The notes under the pieces were generated by a model. It had not been told where the DNA came from, ran no database searches, and was given only the letters and a program-made list of their open reading frames with translations. The position numbers and the translations under genes are program-made. A stretch of 64,000 bases of DNA, taken from positions 2,475,001 to 2,539,000 of the forward strand of contig NZ_CP019509.1 of the NCBI RefSeq assembly GCF_002002905.1, given 5' to 3'. This DNA is from Aquaspirillum sp. LM1. GTDB taxonomy: Bacteria > Pseudomonadota > Gammaproteobacteria > Burkholderiales > Aquaspirillaceae. Shown in pieces: positions 9,760-18,638 of this stretch (the first letter of the stretch is position 1; every line of letters starts with the position of its first letter).

Positions 9760-9873
9760 GGTGGCAATGCTCCAGGATAAAGTGGCCAACACAGAAACAA
9801 GCCAGCTATGATGCACAACGCCATGGGCAGCCGGCAAGCGCGACCGCCCTGTCGCCCCCTTGCCGGAGCCCCC

Positions 9874-10671
9874 ATGCCCCCCACGCTATTCGACACCCAC
9901 TGCCATCTTGACGCCGCCGAATTTGCCGCTTGCCGCGATTCGGTGGTCAACGCCGCGCTGGCTGCCGGGGTGGGCGACATGCTGGTTCCTGCCGTCAGCA
10001 CCGCCAGTTGGCCAGCCACCCTGGCCATGCGCAGCCGCTATGGCTGCCGGGTGACGCTGGGCCTGCATCCGGTGTATCTGGCCCAGCACCGGCCCGAGCA
10101 TCTGGAACAGCTGGCCGACGCGCTGGACCGCGAGCGGCCCGACGCGGTGGGCGAAATCGGCCTGGATTTTTATCTGCCTGAACTCGACCCCGCCGCGCAG
10201 GAGGCATTGCTGCTGGCCCAGCTGAAGCTGGCGCGCGCGCGCCAGTTGCCGGTGGTGCTGCATCTGCGTCGGGCGCAGGATCGGGTGCTGAAGTATCTGC
10301 GCCAGGTATCACCACCCGGCGGCATTGCCCATGCGTTCAATGGCAGCCGCCAGCAGGCCGATACGCTGATTGCGCTGGGGTTCAAGCTGGGTTTTGGCGG
10401 AGCAATGAGCTATAGCGGTTCGCAGCGCATTCGCCAGCTGGCGGCCACGCTACCGCTGTCGGCGCTGGTACTGGAAACCGACGCGCCGGACATCCGCCCG
10501 GCCTGGTGCCCACCCGAACAGCCCAACCAGCCGGACAATCTGCCACGCTTTGCCCGGATTCTGGCCGAACTGCGTGGTGAAAGCGTGGAAGACATTCTCA
10601 CCGCCACTAGCGCCAACGCCCGTCAGGCGCTGGGACTGGACGGGCAAGCGCCTAGGCTTCGCGCCGCTTGA
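9874..10671 (+). CDS. TatD-family metal-dependent hydrolase (YjjV-like)
   Basis: TatD-family TIM-barrel enzymes are metal-dependent hydrolases, several with DNase activity. The 265-aa protein carries the expected metal ligands: DTHCHLD at the N-terminus, GEIGLDF, VLHLRRA, HAFNGS and ETDAP. The [14 protein letters not shown] segment and overall length resemble the YjjV branch rather than TatD itself. ATG 9874 has CCGGAG upstream. The last 20 bp overlap the end of the convergent murJ gene, so no separate terminator fits between them. Confidence 0.9.
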   Translation: MPPTLFDTHCHLDAAEFAACRDSVVNAALAAGVGDMLVPAVSTASWPATLAMRSRYGCRVTLGLHPVYLAQHRPEHLEQLADALDRERPDAVGEIGLDFYLPELDPAAQEALLLAQLKLARARQLPVVLHLRRAQDRVLKYLRQVSPPGGIAHAFNGSRQQADTLIALGFKLGFGGAMSYSGSQRIRQLAATLPLSALVLETDAPDIRPAWCPPEQPNQPDNLPRFARILAELRGESVEDILTATSANARQALGLDGQAPRLRAA

Positions 10672-12190
10672 AATCGGCCAGCCGAAAGCCCTGCGCATAC
10701 AGGCAGGCAAAGTACACCAGCACCCCAATCAGCACCAGCACGGTCAGCCAGACCACCCGCTGCCAGGCAGCGCTGTGCAGCCAGTCCAGCGGCAGGCTCC
10801 AGTACAGCACCAGCAGCACTTCCGCCATCACCGCCAGCGCCAGCGCCACCTTCCGGGCAAAGCGTCCCCAGCCCGGTTGCGGCTGGTAAATGCCATGCCG
10901 GCGCAGTTGATACAGCAGCAGACCCGCATTCAGGCACGCCCCCAGCCCGATGGCCAGCGACAGGCCGGCGTGCTTGAGCGGAATAATAAACGCTAGGTTC
11001 ATCAACTGGGTGCAGGCCAGGGTGAGCAAGGCGATCCGCACCGGGGTTTTCACGTTTTGCCGGGCATAAAACCCTGGTGCCAGCACCTTGACCAGAATCA
11101 ACCCGACCAGACCGAACGCGTAGGCAATCAGCGCCTGCTGGGTCATCGCCACATCGTTGGCGGTAAATTTGCCGTACATGAACAAGGTGGCAATCAGCGG
11201 CCAGGACAAAATGGCCAGCCCCACTGCCGAAGGCAGCGCCAGCAGCAAAGACAATCGGATGCCCCAGTCGAGCAGATGGGAAAACTCGGCGTCCGCTGCC
11301 TGGGCGGCATGGCGTGACAGTGACGGCAATAGAATGGTGCCCAGCGCCACCCCCAGCACCCCGGTGGGAAATTCCATCAGCCGGTCGGCGTAGTACATCC
11401 ACGACACACTACCCGACACCAGCAATGAGGCAAAGATGGTGTTGATCACCAGCGAAATCTGGCCAATCGACACCCCAAAGATAGCCGGCCCCATCTGGCG
11501 CATGATGCGATTCACCCCGGCATCATTAAAGCGCAAACGCGGCCAGGGCAGCATGCGGATCCGGCGCAGATAGGGCAGCTGGAACGCCAGCTGGGCCAGC
11601 CCGCCGGCAAACACCGCCCAGCCCAGCGCCAGCACAGGCGGATCAAAATACGGGGCCAGCAGGGTGGCAAACAGGATGAAGCTGATATTAAGCAGCGTGG
11701 GCGTCAGCGCCGGAATGGAAAATTGCCGCCAGGTGTTCAGCACGCTGCTGGCCAGCGAGGCCAGCGAGATCAACAAGATATAGGGAAAGGTGATGCGCAG
11801 CAGGGTGACGGTCAGGCCAAACTTGTCGGCGTCGTTGCTAAAGCCAGGGGCGGACAGGTAAATCACCCATGGCGCGGCCAGCATGCCCAGCAGGGTCACC
11901 CCCGCCAGCGCCAGAGTAAGCAGGCCGGTTACATTGGCCAGCAAGGCCCGTGCAGCGTCGTCGCCCTGTTTTTCTTTATATTCAGCCAGCACCGGCACAA
12001 ATGCCTGGGAAAACGCCCCCTCGGCAAACACCCGGCGCAGCAGATTGGGCAGCTTGAACGCCACAAAAAACGCGTCCGTGGCCATCCCGGCACCAAAGCT
12101 GCGGGCAATAATGGCGTCGCGGACAAAGCCCAGAATGCGCGACACCAGGGTCATGCTGCTGACCGTGGCCAGGGTTTTTAGCAGATTCAT
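10652..12190 (-). CDS. murJ: Lipid II flippase MurJ
   Basis: MurJ (MviN) flips lipid II across the inner membrane for peptidoglycan synthesis. The about 512-aa protein is hydrophobic throughout, with roughly 14 membrane segments, and begins with the conserved [28 protein letters not shown] helices and the FRLPNLLRR-type motif (here [23 protein letters not shown]). ATG 12190 gives the usual start; an in-frame TTG at 12202 is an alternative, and neither has a strong ribosome site. It is divergent from rpsT, as in many proteobacteria, and its 3' end overlaps the TatD-family gene by 20 bp. Confidence 0.95.
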   Translation of the reverse strand: MNLLKTLATVSSMTLVSRILGFVRDAIIARSFGAGMATDAFFVAFKLPNLLRRVFAEGAFSQAFVPVLAEYKEKQGDDAARALLANVTGLLTLALAGVTLLGMLAAPWVIYLSAPGFSNDADKFGLTVTLLRITFPYILLISLASLASSVLNTWRQFSIPALTPTLLNISFILFATLLAPYFDPPVLALGWAVFAGGLAQLAFQLPYLRRIRMLPWPRLRFNDAGVNRIMRQMGPAIFGVSIGQISLVINTIFASLLVSGSVSWMYYADRLMEFPTGVLGVALGTILLPSLSRHAAQAADAEFSHLLDWGIRLSLLLALPSAVGLAILSWPLIATLFMYGKFTANDVAMTQQALIAYAFGLVGLILVKVLAPGFYARQNVKTPVRIALLTLACTQLMNLAFIIPLKHAGLSLAIGLGACLNAGLLLYQLRRHGIYQPQPGWGRFARKVALALAVMAEVLLVLYWSLPLDWLHSAAWQRVVWLTVLVLIGVLVYFACLYAQGFRLADFKRREA

Positions 12191-12297
12191 CGCGGAGATC
12201 AAACACCGGAACAGCCGGCAAAGCGCGTATCTTAGCCGAATCCGGGCCAGGGCCGGCAGCCTGTTGTGCGTGAGCAGGGCAGGCCTTGGGATTGTTG

Positions 12298-12326
12298 TTG
12301 CAAAACATGCCGATGGTGAGTAAAAT
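12298..12326 (+). promoter_or_regulatory. Sigma-70 type promoter for rpsT
   Basis: TTGCAA (12298-12303) and TAAAAT (12321-12326) are separated by exactly 17 bp. They lie about 35 bp before the rpsT start codon, giving a short leader that carries the AGGAGA ribosome site. Confidence 0.7.
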
Positions 12327-12361
12327 CGCGTGTTTTACAGAATCCGTCCCAGGAGACATCC

Positions 12362-12628
12362 ATGGCAAATAGCGCACAAGCTCGCAAGCGCGCTCGCCAG
12401 GCCGAAGTGGCCCGCGAGCATAACGCTAGCCTGCGTACCCAATATCGCACCGCCGTCAAAAAAGTGCTGAAAGCAGTGCTGGCTGGCGACAAAGCCGCCG
12501 CACAGGAAGTGTTCAAGTCGTCCGTTGCTGTGATCGACCGTATCGCTGACAAGAACATCGTGCACAAGAACAAGGCCTCTCGTCACAAGAGCCGCCTGTC
12601 CGCCAAGATCAAGGCCATTGCTGCCTGA
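12362..12628 (+). CDS. rpsT: 30S ribosomal protein S20
   Basis: S20 is a small basic protein that binds 16S rRNA early in 30S assembly. The 88-aa sequence is Lys/Arg/Ala-rich and starts [13 protein letters not shown], the S20 signature; [16 protein letters not shown] near the end is also typical. AGGAGA lies about 7 nt before the ATG. A 17-bp-spaced promoter precedes it and an intrinsic terminator follows, so it forms a single-gene transcript. Confidence 0.98.
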   Translation: MANSAQARKRARQAEVAREHNASLRTQYRTAVKKVLKAVLAGDKAAAQEVFKSSVAVIDRIADKNIVHKNKASRHKSRLSAKIKAIAA

Positions 12629-12651
12629 TTGTCGCGTTCTTGCGCCACCGC

Positions 12652-12682
12652 AAAAAGCCCCGCCATTTTCGCGGGGCTTTTT
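12652..12682. terminator. Rho-independent terminator of rpsT
   Basis: AAAAAGCCCCGC (12652-12663) pairs perfectly with GCGGGGCTTTTT (12671-12682) around a 7-nt loop, giving a GC stem with a T-run directly after the rpsT stop. Confidence 0.95.
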
Positions 12683-12815
12683 GTTGCCTGCTTGCCGCGC
12701 AATTCATCCCACCCGGGCTTGAATCTGCGCCAATTGCCGCGATGTGTTTTTGATGCTTCGACGCCAGCTGATGTGCGTCGCCCCATTCCATCCCCCCTTT
12801 GGCAGGAGACCGCCG

Positions 12816-13808
12816 ATGAATGCCGACTGGCTTGCCTGGCTGGCCCAACAGCCCACGCCCCCCACTTACCCGACCCAGACCGACGCCCCCCGCCTGTGTG
12901 CGCTGAGCGATTTTGCCGTGCTGGATTTTCATGGCGAAGAGACTCAGGCCTTTTTGCAGGGCCAGTTGTCCAGCGACGTGCGCGAAGTGAACGACCAGCA
13001 CGCGCAATACTCCAGCTATTCCACCGCCAAAGGCCGCATGCTGGCCAGCTTTCTGGTCTGGCAACGCGAGACGCACTATCGGCTGATGGTGCGCGCCGAT
13101 CTGGCTGAGGCCATGAAAAAACGTCTGGGCATGTTTATCTTGCGCGCCAAGGTTAAAGTGGCGCTGGACAGCGACAGCGTGCTGCTGGGCCTGAGCGGCG
13201 CGCAAGCGGGCGAACTGGCCCGCCAGGTGTTCGGTCAGGTGCCCAGCGCACCAGGCGAGGTAACACAGGGCGAATACGGCAGCCTGCTGGCGCTGGCCGG
13301 TGACCGCCTGCTGCTTGACCTGACCGCCAGCGCAGCGCCCACCCTGTGGCAGGCATTGTGCGCCGGCGGTGCCCACGCTGTCAGTCAGACCGACTGGCAT
13401 GCCCAGGACATCGCCCATGGCCTGCCGTGGATCAGCGCCGCCACCCAGGAGCTGTTTGTGGCACAGATGGCCAATATGGAGCTGATTGGCGCGGTCAGCT
13501 TCAAAAAGGGCTGCTACCCTGGCCAGGAAATCGTCGCCCGCACCCAGTATCTGGGCAAGACCAAGCGGCGGATGTTCCGCGTGCATCTGGACGCCAACGG
13601 CGTCAGCGCTGGCCAGGCACTGTTCAGCCCGGCCACTGCCGAACAGACCATCGGCCATATCGTCAATGCCGTACCGGCTCCCACGGGCGGCAGCGAGGCA
13701 CTGGCGGTGTTCCAGCTGCCGGCGCTGGAAAGCGGCGTGCATCTGGGCGCGCTGGATGGCCCGGCCTTGCAGGTTCTGCCGTTACCGTATGCCGTGCCGC
13801 TGGAATAA
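12816..13808 (+). CDS. ygfZ: Folate-binding protein YgfZ
   Basis: YgfZ is a tetrahydrofolate-binding GcvT-like protein that supports assembly or repair of certain Fe-S enzymes. The 330-aa protein carries the signature KGCYPGQEIVAR with its conserved cysteine, followed by TQYLGKTKRRM. The N-terminal LSDFAVLDFHGEETQAFLQGQLSSDV is also typical. ATG 12816 has GGAG about 8 nt upstream; the frame upstream has no signal. A shared hairpin separates it from the convergent chemoreceptor gene. Confidence 0.93.
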   Translation: MNADWLAWLAQQPTPPTYPTQTDAPRLCALSDFAVLDFHGEETQAFLQGQLSSDVREVNDQHAQYSSYSTAKGRMLASFLVWQRETHYRLMVRADLAEAMKKRLGMFILRAKVKVALDSDSVLLGLSGAQAGELARQVFGQVPSAPGEVTQGEYGSLLALAGDRLLLDLTASAAPTLWQALCAGGAHAVSQTDWHAQDIAHGLPWISAATQELFVAQMANMELIGAVSFKKGCYPGQEIVARTQYLGKTKRRMFRVHLDANGVSAGQALFSPATAEQTIGHIVNAVPAPTGGSEALAVFQLPALESGVHLGALDGPALQVLPLPYAVPLE

Positions 13809-13828
13809 GCGCCTCAGCAATACCGCAT

Positions 13829-13870
13829 GAAAAATGCCGTTCAGCCCATACAGGTGAACGGCAATTTTTC
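13829..13870. terminator. Bidirectional terminator between ygfZ and a chemoreceptor gene
   Basis: Left arm 13829-13842 and right arm 13856-13870 pair with one extra base in the A/T part. The stem has A- and T-runs on its flanks and lies between two convergent stops. Confidence 0.8.
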
Positions 13871-13910
13871 ATCCAGTTTTTATCCAGGAAAAAGGGCAGA
13901 CGGCAGGCGC

Positions 13911-16049
13911 TCAGCCCACCTTGAACTGATTGACCAGCTGCTGCAGGCGGTTGGAGGCAAACAGCGTCTGCTGGGTGGTATGCCCGGTTTCCGCCAGCAC
14001 CTGGCTGGTGCTTTGCGTGGCGTCGCTGACCTGCTGCACCTTGTCATTGTGCGCCCGGCTGGTGGCAGCAATACCATCAATGGCGTGGAACAACTGCTCG
14101 ACCAGACGGTGTACCTCACCATTGTCCGACGCGGTTTCCTCGGCCAGCTTCAGGCCTTCTTCCATTTCGCGCATGCCCACCGCCATGCTGGCCACCGCGC
14201 CGTGCGCCTGGGTTTGCACGCCGGAAATCATGCTGCCAATCTCATCAGTGGCCTTGCTGGTGCGTTCGGCCAGCTTGCGCACTTCGTCGGCCACCACGGC
14301 AAAGCCCCGACCCTGCTCGCCGGCGCGGGCGGCTTCAATCGCCGCGTTCAGCGCCAAAAGATTGGTCTGGTCGGCAATTTCGCTGATCACCCCGACCACC
14401 CGGCCAATTTCCACCGTGCTGGTTTCCAGCTGGGTCAGCGTGCGGCTGGATTCAGCCACCGAGTCGCGAATACCTTGCGAGCGCTGACGGACCAGATTGA
14501 CCTGCTGGCTGGCGTTGTCCACCATCTCCTGCATCACCCGCTTCATTTCCACCGCCGAGATATTGGCGGCGTCGATTTCGCGCATCTGGCCAGCCAGCGA
14601 GGCAAACATGTCATCCATCAGCCCGAGCACCGTGTGGGTGGTGTCACGGGTGGCATGGTGGCCATGCTGCATCACCTGATTGGTGGTGGAAATCTCGTTG
14701 GAGGTGTGGATCACCCGACGGACAATTCCTTCCAGATTGTCGATAAAGCTGTTGAACCACTGCGCCATCACCGTCAGTTCGTCGGTGCGGCCAGTGCTGC
14801 GGTCCAGACGCTGGCGCAAATCGCCGCCGCCTTCGGCAATGGTACGCACCATGCGGATCATCTGGCGGAAGCGGTTGGTCAGCTTGCGCGTGCCAAAGGT
14901 CAGGAACAGCCACGCACCAAACATGTGCGCACACAGTGCAACCGCACTACGAGAGTGCAAATCCAGCTCAAATAGCGCGTCTACCCCACTGGCCGCTGCC
15001 CAGGTAATGAGCATGGTGGTGATATACAGCCGGGTTAAACGGTAACTAATGGTGCGGTGGCGATACACTTCTTCCAGGTCGGCTTCGCACATCATCCCCC
15101 AGGTATCGGGCGACCCCGGCAGCTGGAAGGTGACGCCGCGACCAATTACCGGAATATGCCGGTAGTCGGAATACCCCGGATAGGTGACAAACAGGTTTTC
15201 GCCGCTGCGAATGGTTTCGCGCACGCCGGGGTGCAACTGGCCGGTGGCCGGGTCGTTGAACACCAGTTCAAACTCGGTATGCTGCTGCACCCGCACCACG
15301 CCCCAGCGGGTGCGAATGCCGTCTTTCAGGTTGTCGCCCAGCGAGAAGGTTTTGTCTTCAAAGCGCGAACGGGACAACGCTGTGCCTGGCGCAATACTCG
15401 GATCAAACACCGATTTGGCCATAAACAGGTAGTTGTCGCCCGACTCATGAAAAATATGCCCGGCCTCACGCTGGATCAAGTCGCTGACCACATCGTTGGG
15501 TACCCGCCCGCAGACTGCGCCGACGCTCTGGCCATTGCGCAGCAGGGGCTGGTAAAACATCAGCGTGACGGCATCGTGGAACTTGGACGTGCTCGGCCCC
15601 AGCGCCTGGGTAACCGAATCCAGATAAGGCCCGTGCAAAAACCGGGTTTGCACGCCGCGCGCCACCGCTGCAGCCGGCAGGTCGTGACGCCCCTGGCGCT
15701 GGTTGGCGGTGGACGCCAGCACCACGCCATTGGCGTCGATCACGAACAGCTCGGAAAACGCATCGGCCAACTGGTGACGAAAACGCAGGATGGCCTCATC
15801 CACCTGCGGCATGCCGCCCACCAACTGGTCGGCCAGCGCATCCAGGTGCTGCCATTGCTCCTGGGTCCATTGGGTGAGGATGTTGACCCGGGTTTCGGCA
15901 ATGCCGGTAAACGACTGCTCCAGCCCCTCCAGCCGATGCCGGTTCAGGAACGTGGCCCAGCGCATCGACACTTTTCCGGTTTTGCCCCACCACGGCAACC
16001 ATCGTCGTTCGCGATCACTGAGCGCCATGCGCATGCTGGCTAGTGCCAT
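13911..16049 (-). CDS. Methyl-accepting chemotaxis protein, sensor apparently cytoplasmic
   Basis: This 712-aa chemoreceptor has a C-terminal signalling hairpin with the conserved tip [20 protein letters not shown] followed by [21 protein letters not shown]. The N-terminal about 335 residues contain a Cache-like sensor ([23 protein letters not shown], later a second half ending [14 protein letters not shown]). There is no hydrophobic segment before it. The only two membrane segments are adjacent, at about residues 345-365 and 378-396, with a short polar loop, followed by a HAMP-like stretch. Read literally, the sensor faces the cytoplasm. ATG 16049 has AGAGGGA upstream. Ligand unknown. Confidence 0.9.
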   Translation of the reverse strand: MALASMRMALSDRERRWLPWWGKTGKVSMRWATFLNRHRLEGLEQSFTGIAETRVNILTQWTQEQWQHLDALADQLVGGMPQVDEAILRFRHQLADAFSELFVIDANGVVLASTANQRQGRHDLPAAAVARGVQTRFLHGPYLDSVTQALGPSTSKFHDAVTLMFYQPLLRNGQSVGAVCGRVPNDVVSDLIQREAGHIFHESGDNYLFMAKSVFDPSIAPGTALSRSRFEDKTFSLGDNLKDGIRTRWGVVRVQQHTEFELVFNDPATGQLHPGVRETIRSGENLFVTYPGYSDYRHIPVIGRGVTFQLPGSPDTWGMMCEADLEEVYRHRTISYRLTRLYITTMLITWAAASGVDALFELDLHSRSAVALCAHMFGAWLFLTFGTRKLTNRFRQMIRMVRTIAEGGGDLRQRLDRSTGRTDELTVMAQWFNSFIDNLEGIVRRVIHTSNEISTTNQVMQHGHHATRDTTHTVLGLMDDMFASLAGQMREIDAANISAVEMKRVMQEMVDNASQQVNLVRQRSQGIRDSVAESSRTLTQLETSTVEIGRVVGVISEIADQTNLLALNAAIEAARAGEQGRGFAVVADEVRKLAERTSKATDEIGSMISGVQTQAHGAVASMAVGMREMEEGLKLAEETASDNGEVHRLVEQLFHAIDGIAATSRAHNDKVQQVSDATQSTSQVLAETGHTTQQTLFASNRLQQLVNQFKVG

Positions 16050-16321
16050 ATCGAGTTTCCCTCTCGGTTCTGCATTTAGAATGTTGTGTTGTAGGGTCAG
16101 TCAAAGCAAAGCATGTGCCTAATTGAACGGATGTTTTTATCGGGAAATCCGCCTTCACCCTGAGGAAAAACCGGACAAAGCAGCGGGCCAGGCTCTCTCA
16201 TTGGCGCTGGGCGCACGCCCATGTGAACCACGCTGACAAACGCCCCATGGCCAAACGCATAAAATATGCTAGAATCGTGAGCGCTTGTCAGATGGGCGTT
16301 TGCGCGTCATGACAGTCTTGC

Positions 16322-16600
<279 letters not shown>

Positions 16601-16795
16601 GGCGGGTCGAGGTCGTATTAGTACTTTGCGGCTTGACCCAGCCTCTAACGTGACCTGCCAGACTGACTCGCACCCCGGATTGCTTCCATCGAGAGCGCAC
16701 GCTAAACAGGCCGTTGGCGACTTGTCGCCTTCAGGCTCATTCAGTCCTGGTGCCCGCCTCCTTCCATCCTCAAGTGTAAATCGATAGGAAGCGCC
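16601..16795 (+). ncRNA. Candidate bridge-RNA-type leader of the IS110-type element
   Basis: This non-coding leader directly before the transposase holds at least two foldable stems: 16604-16611 with 16632-16639 (8 bp with one G-U, 20-nt loop) and 16716-16721 with 16724-16729 (self-complementary GGCGAC/GTCGCC). In the IS110 group, the non-coding end upstream of the transposase encodes a bridge RNA whose loops pair with target and donor DNA. Assignment here rests on position, length and stems only; the loops have not been matched to target sequences. Confidence 0.4.
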
Positions 16796-18019
16796 ATGGA
16801 ACTGTCAGCACTGTACAAATGCGTCATCGGACTCGACGTCCATCAGGCGCAAATCACCGCCTGCGCATTGATTCAGCAACCCGATGGCAGCACGCGCATC
16901 GAGCAGCGGCAGTTTGGCGGCTTTGCCCGCGACCGCCGGGAACTCGCGGATTGGGCCGCTTCCTTGCACCCGGATGAAGTCGTGATGGAGAGCACCGGCA
17001 TCTACTGGAAGAGCCCGTATGCCGCGCTGGAGGCAGTCGGCATCCGCGCCAAGGTGGTGAATGCCCGCCACGTCAAGCATGTCCCTGGCCGCAAGACCGA
17101 TGTGGGCGATGCCCATTGGCTGGCGATGCTGGCGCGGGCCGGTTTGTTGCGCGCCTCGTTTGTCCCGCCTGCAGCATTGCGCGAATTGCGCCTGATTGCC
17201 CGTCAGCGACAGAAACTGGTTGGCCAACTGGCCTCTGAGAAGAACCGGCTGCACAAAGTGCTGACCGACAGTGGAATTCGCCTTGGCGTAGTGGTCAGCG
17301 ATCTGCATGGGCAATCTGCCCGCGCCATGGTCAAGGCGATCATCGCCGGGCAAGCCCCACAGCAGGTGATCAACCTGGCCAGCCGCCGACTGAAGGCCAG
17401 CCGTGAGGAGATCTTCGATGCCCTACAAGGCGATCTGACCGCCAGTCACCGCTTCGTGCTCGACGAACTGATGCAGCATATTGAGGAGATCGAAGCCAGG
17501 ATCGACCGCTTCGACGTCCGATTGCTGGCTGGGCTTGAATCCGAGCGGGGCACGCTGGCGCTGCTGCAAACGATCCCTGGCGTTGACCTGATCGGCGCGG
17601 CGATGCTGTTGGTGGAAATTGGCTCGGACATGGGCGCCTTCGGCAGCGCAGATCGTTTGGCTTCGTGGGTTGGCGTTTGCCCGGGCAACAACGAGTCGGC
17701 GGGCAAGCGCAAGTCAGGCCACACCCGCAAGGGCAACCCATATGTGCGCCGCCTGCTGTGCGAGTTTGCGCATGCCGCCAGTCGCACCACATCGGTGTTC
17801 AAGTCGAAGTTCCAGGCTCTTGTGGTCAGGCGTGGCTACAAACGCGCCATTATTGCAATTGGTCACAAAATTCTGCGCACGCTGTTCTTCATGCTCAAGC
17901 GGCGCGAGCATTACCGGGATTGCGCGACGGATTACGAGGCGCTCTCTGTTCAGCGCAATGCCCCACGCTGGATCAAGGCGCTGACTAAATTTGGCTTTAT
18001 CACGCCAGCCAGCGCCTGA
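16796..18019 (+). CDS. IS110-family transposase (DEDD recombinase)
   Basis: The 407-aa protein has the two-domain IS110 layout. The N-terminal RuvC-like DEDD domain carries D14 (GLDVHQ), E65 (VMESTGIYW), D102 and D105 (KTDVGDAHWLA). The C-terminal Tnp20 domain includes the catalytic-serine segment NESAGKRKSGHTRKGNP, with Ser at about residue 301, after the helix-hairpin-helix-like IPGVDLIGAAML. A coiled-coil region lies between them. All key residues are present and the frame is unbroken, so the enzyme is likely functional. AGGAAG lies 6-8 nt before the ATG. Confidence 0.95.
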   Translation: MELSALYKCVIGLDVHQAQITACALIQQPDGSTRIEQRQFGGFARDRRELADWAASLHPDEVVMESTGIYWKSPYAALEAVGIRAKVVNARHVKHVPGRKTDVGDAHWLAMLARAGLLRASFVPPAALRELRLIARQRQKLVGQLASEKNRLHKVLTDSGIRLGVVVSDLHGQSARAMVKAIIAGQAPQQVINLASRRLKASREEIFDALQGDLTASHRFVLDELMQHIEEIEARIDRFDVRLLAGLESERGTLALLQTIPGVDLIGAAMLLVEIGSDMGAFGSADRLASWVGVCPGNNESAGKRKSGHTRKGNPYVRRLLCEFAHAASRTTSVFKSKFQALVVRRGYKRAIIAIGHKILRTLFFMLKRREHYRDCATDYEALSVQRNAPRWIKALTKFGFITPASA

Positions 18020-18392
18020 TTCTGCATGGGCGTTTTTTTACATGGCCTTCGGGCCAGGGTGACGCTCGTCCTGGTGGTGGGCTCTTTCACGCTAAGCCCC
18101 CGGCGATCAGCAATCCGCCCTTGCCTACCCGTTTTGAACCGCTGGATACAGCACTCGCCCCTCTGGCGCATTTTTCTTCTCGCGCCCCCTCACCCCTGAG
18201 TCATCTCGGCAACACCTCAAACCTTGTGTCTGCACAACCAAGCTTCCGCCCCTGGGTAGCGACGTATTCCGTTATCCAGCCAACTCCCCAAGTGGCTTCA
18301 AGGCCAAACTCAAGACATCAAAGCGGTATCGCCTGGTAAAGCAGGCAGCCACCCGTCAATGACAAAAAATTAAAAAAATACCAAACGAGAAA
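18020..18392. other. Non-coding stretch downstream of the IS110-type transposase
   Basis: A T-run follows the transposase stop (18033-18039), then the GGCC-TTCG-GGCC hairpin at 18044-18055. The rest holds the unlocated right end of the IS and unremarkable sequence. No coding sequence with a ribosome site is visible. Sequence becomes abruptly A/T-rich from about 18,360. Confidence 0.4.
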
Positions 18393-18512
18393 ATACGTAT
18401 AAATACGTATTAATTTTTTATACGTATTTATACGTATAAAATGGAAAACTACGTAATACTACGTATATATTTTTCATGGGTACGCCAAAATAATCTACGT
18501 AGTATTACGTAG
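18393..18512. promoter_or_regulatory. Array of eight TACGTA hexamers in four 10-bp-spaced pairs, forming two inverted repeats
   Basis: TACGTA occurs at 18394, 18404, 18421, 18431, 18450, 18460, 18496 and 18506. Within each pair the spacing is exactly 10 bp, one helical turn. Pairs 1 and 2 form an inverted repeat with perfect 18-nt arms (18393-18410, 18420-18437; 9-bp spacer). Pairs 3 and 4 form another with 17-nt arms (18449-18465, 18496-18512; 30-bp spacer). The array lies directly upstream of an FNR-type box and the first RTX gene, so it is probably an operator for a DNA-binding regulator not identified here. Cruciform formation is an alternative. Confidence 0.75.
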
Positions 18513-18517
18513 CCAGA

Positions 18518-18576
18518 TTGATTTTTATCAAAAACCCTAAGAGTTCTGTATAAAGTCACCCAATATCGTTTATGAT
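18518..18576 (+). promoter_or_regulatory. FNR-type box and -10 element of the first RTX gene
   Basis: TTGAT-TTTT-ATCAA at 18518-18531 is a perfect FNR/ANR consensus palindrome. TATGAT at 18571-18576 begins exactly 39 nt after the box and is a good -10. Transcription would start near 18583, placing the box centre near -58.5, close to a class I activator position. No good -35 is visible, as expected for an activator-dependent promoter. The same box-to-(-10) spacing is found at the second RTX gene. Confidence 0.65.
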
Positions 18577-18638
18577 CACGGCCAGTGAGATGCCTCACCC
18601 CCTTTGACGCATCATATTTTTTAAGGAAACCTAAAATC

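Larger units (their letters stand above)
16601..18056 (+). mobile_element. IS110-family insertion sequence (boundaries approximate)
   Basis: The element comprises a structured leader, an intact DEDD transposase and a short right flank with a GGCC-TTCG-GGCC hairpin at 18044-18055. IS110 elements usually lack terminal inverted repeats and target duplications, so the ends cannot be read directly. The given limits run from the first leader stem to just beyond this hairpin and should be treated as a minimum. No second copy is present in the window. Confidence 0.6.
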
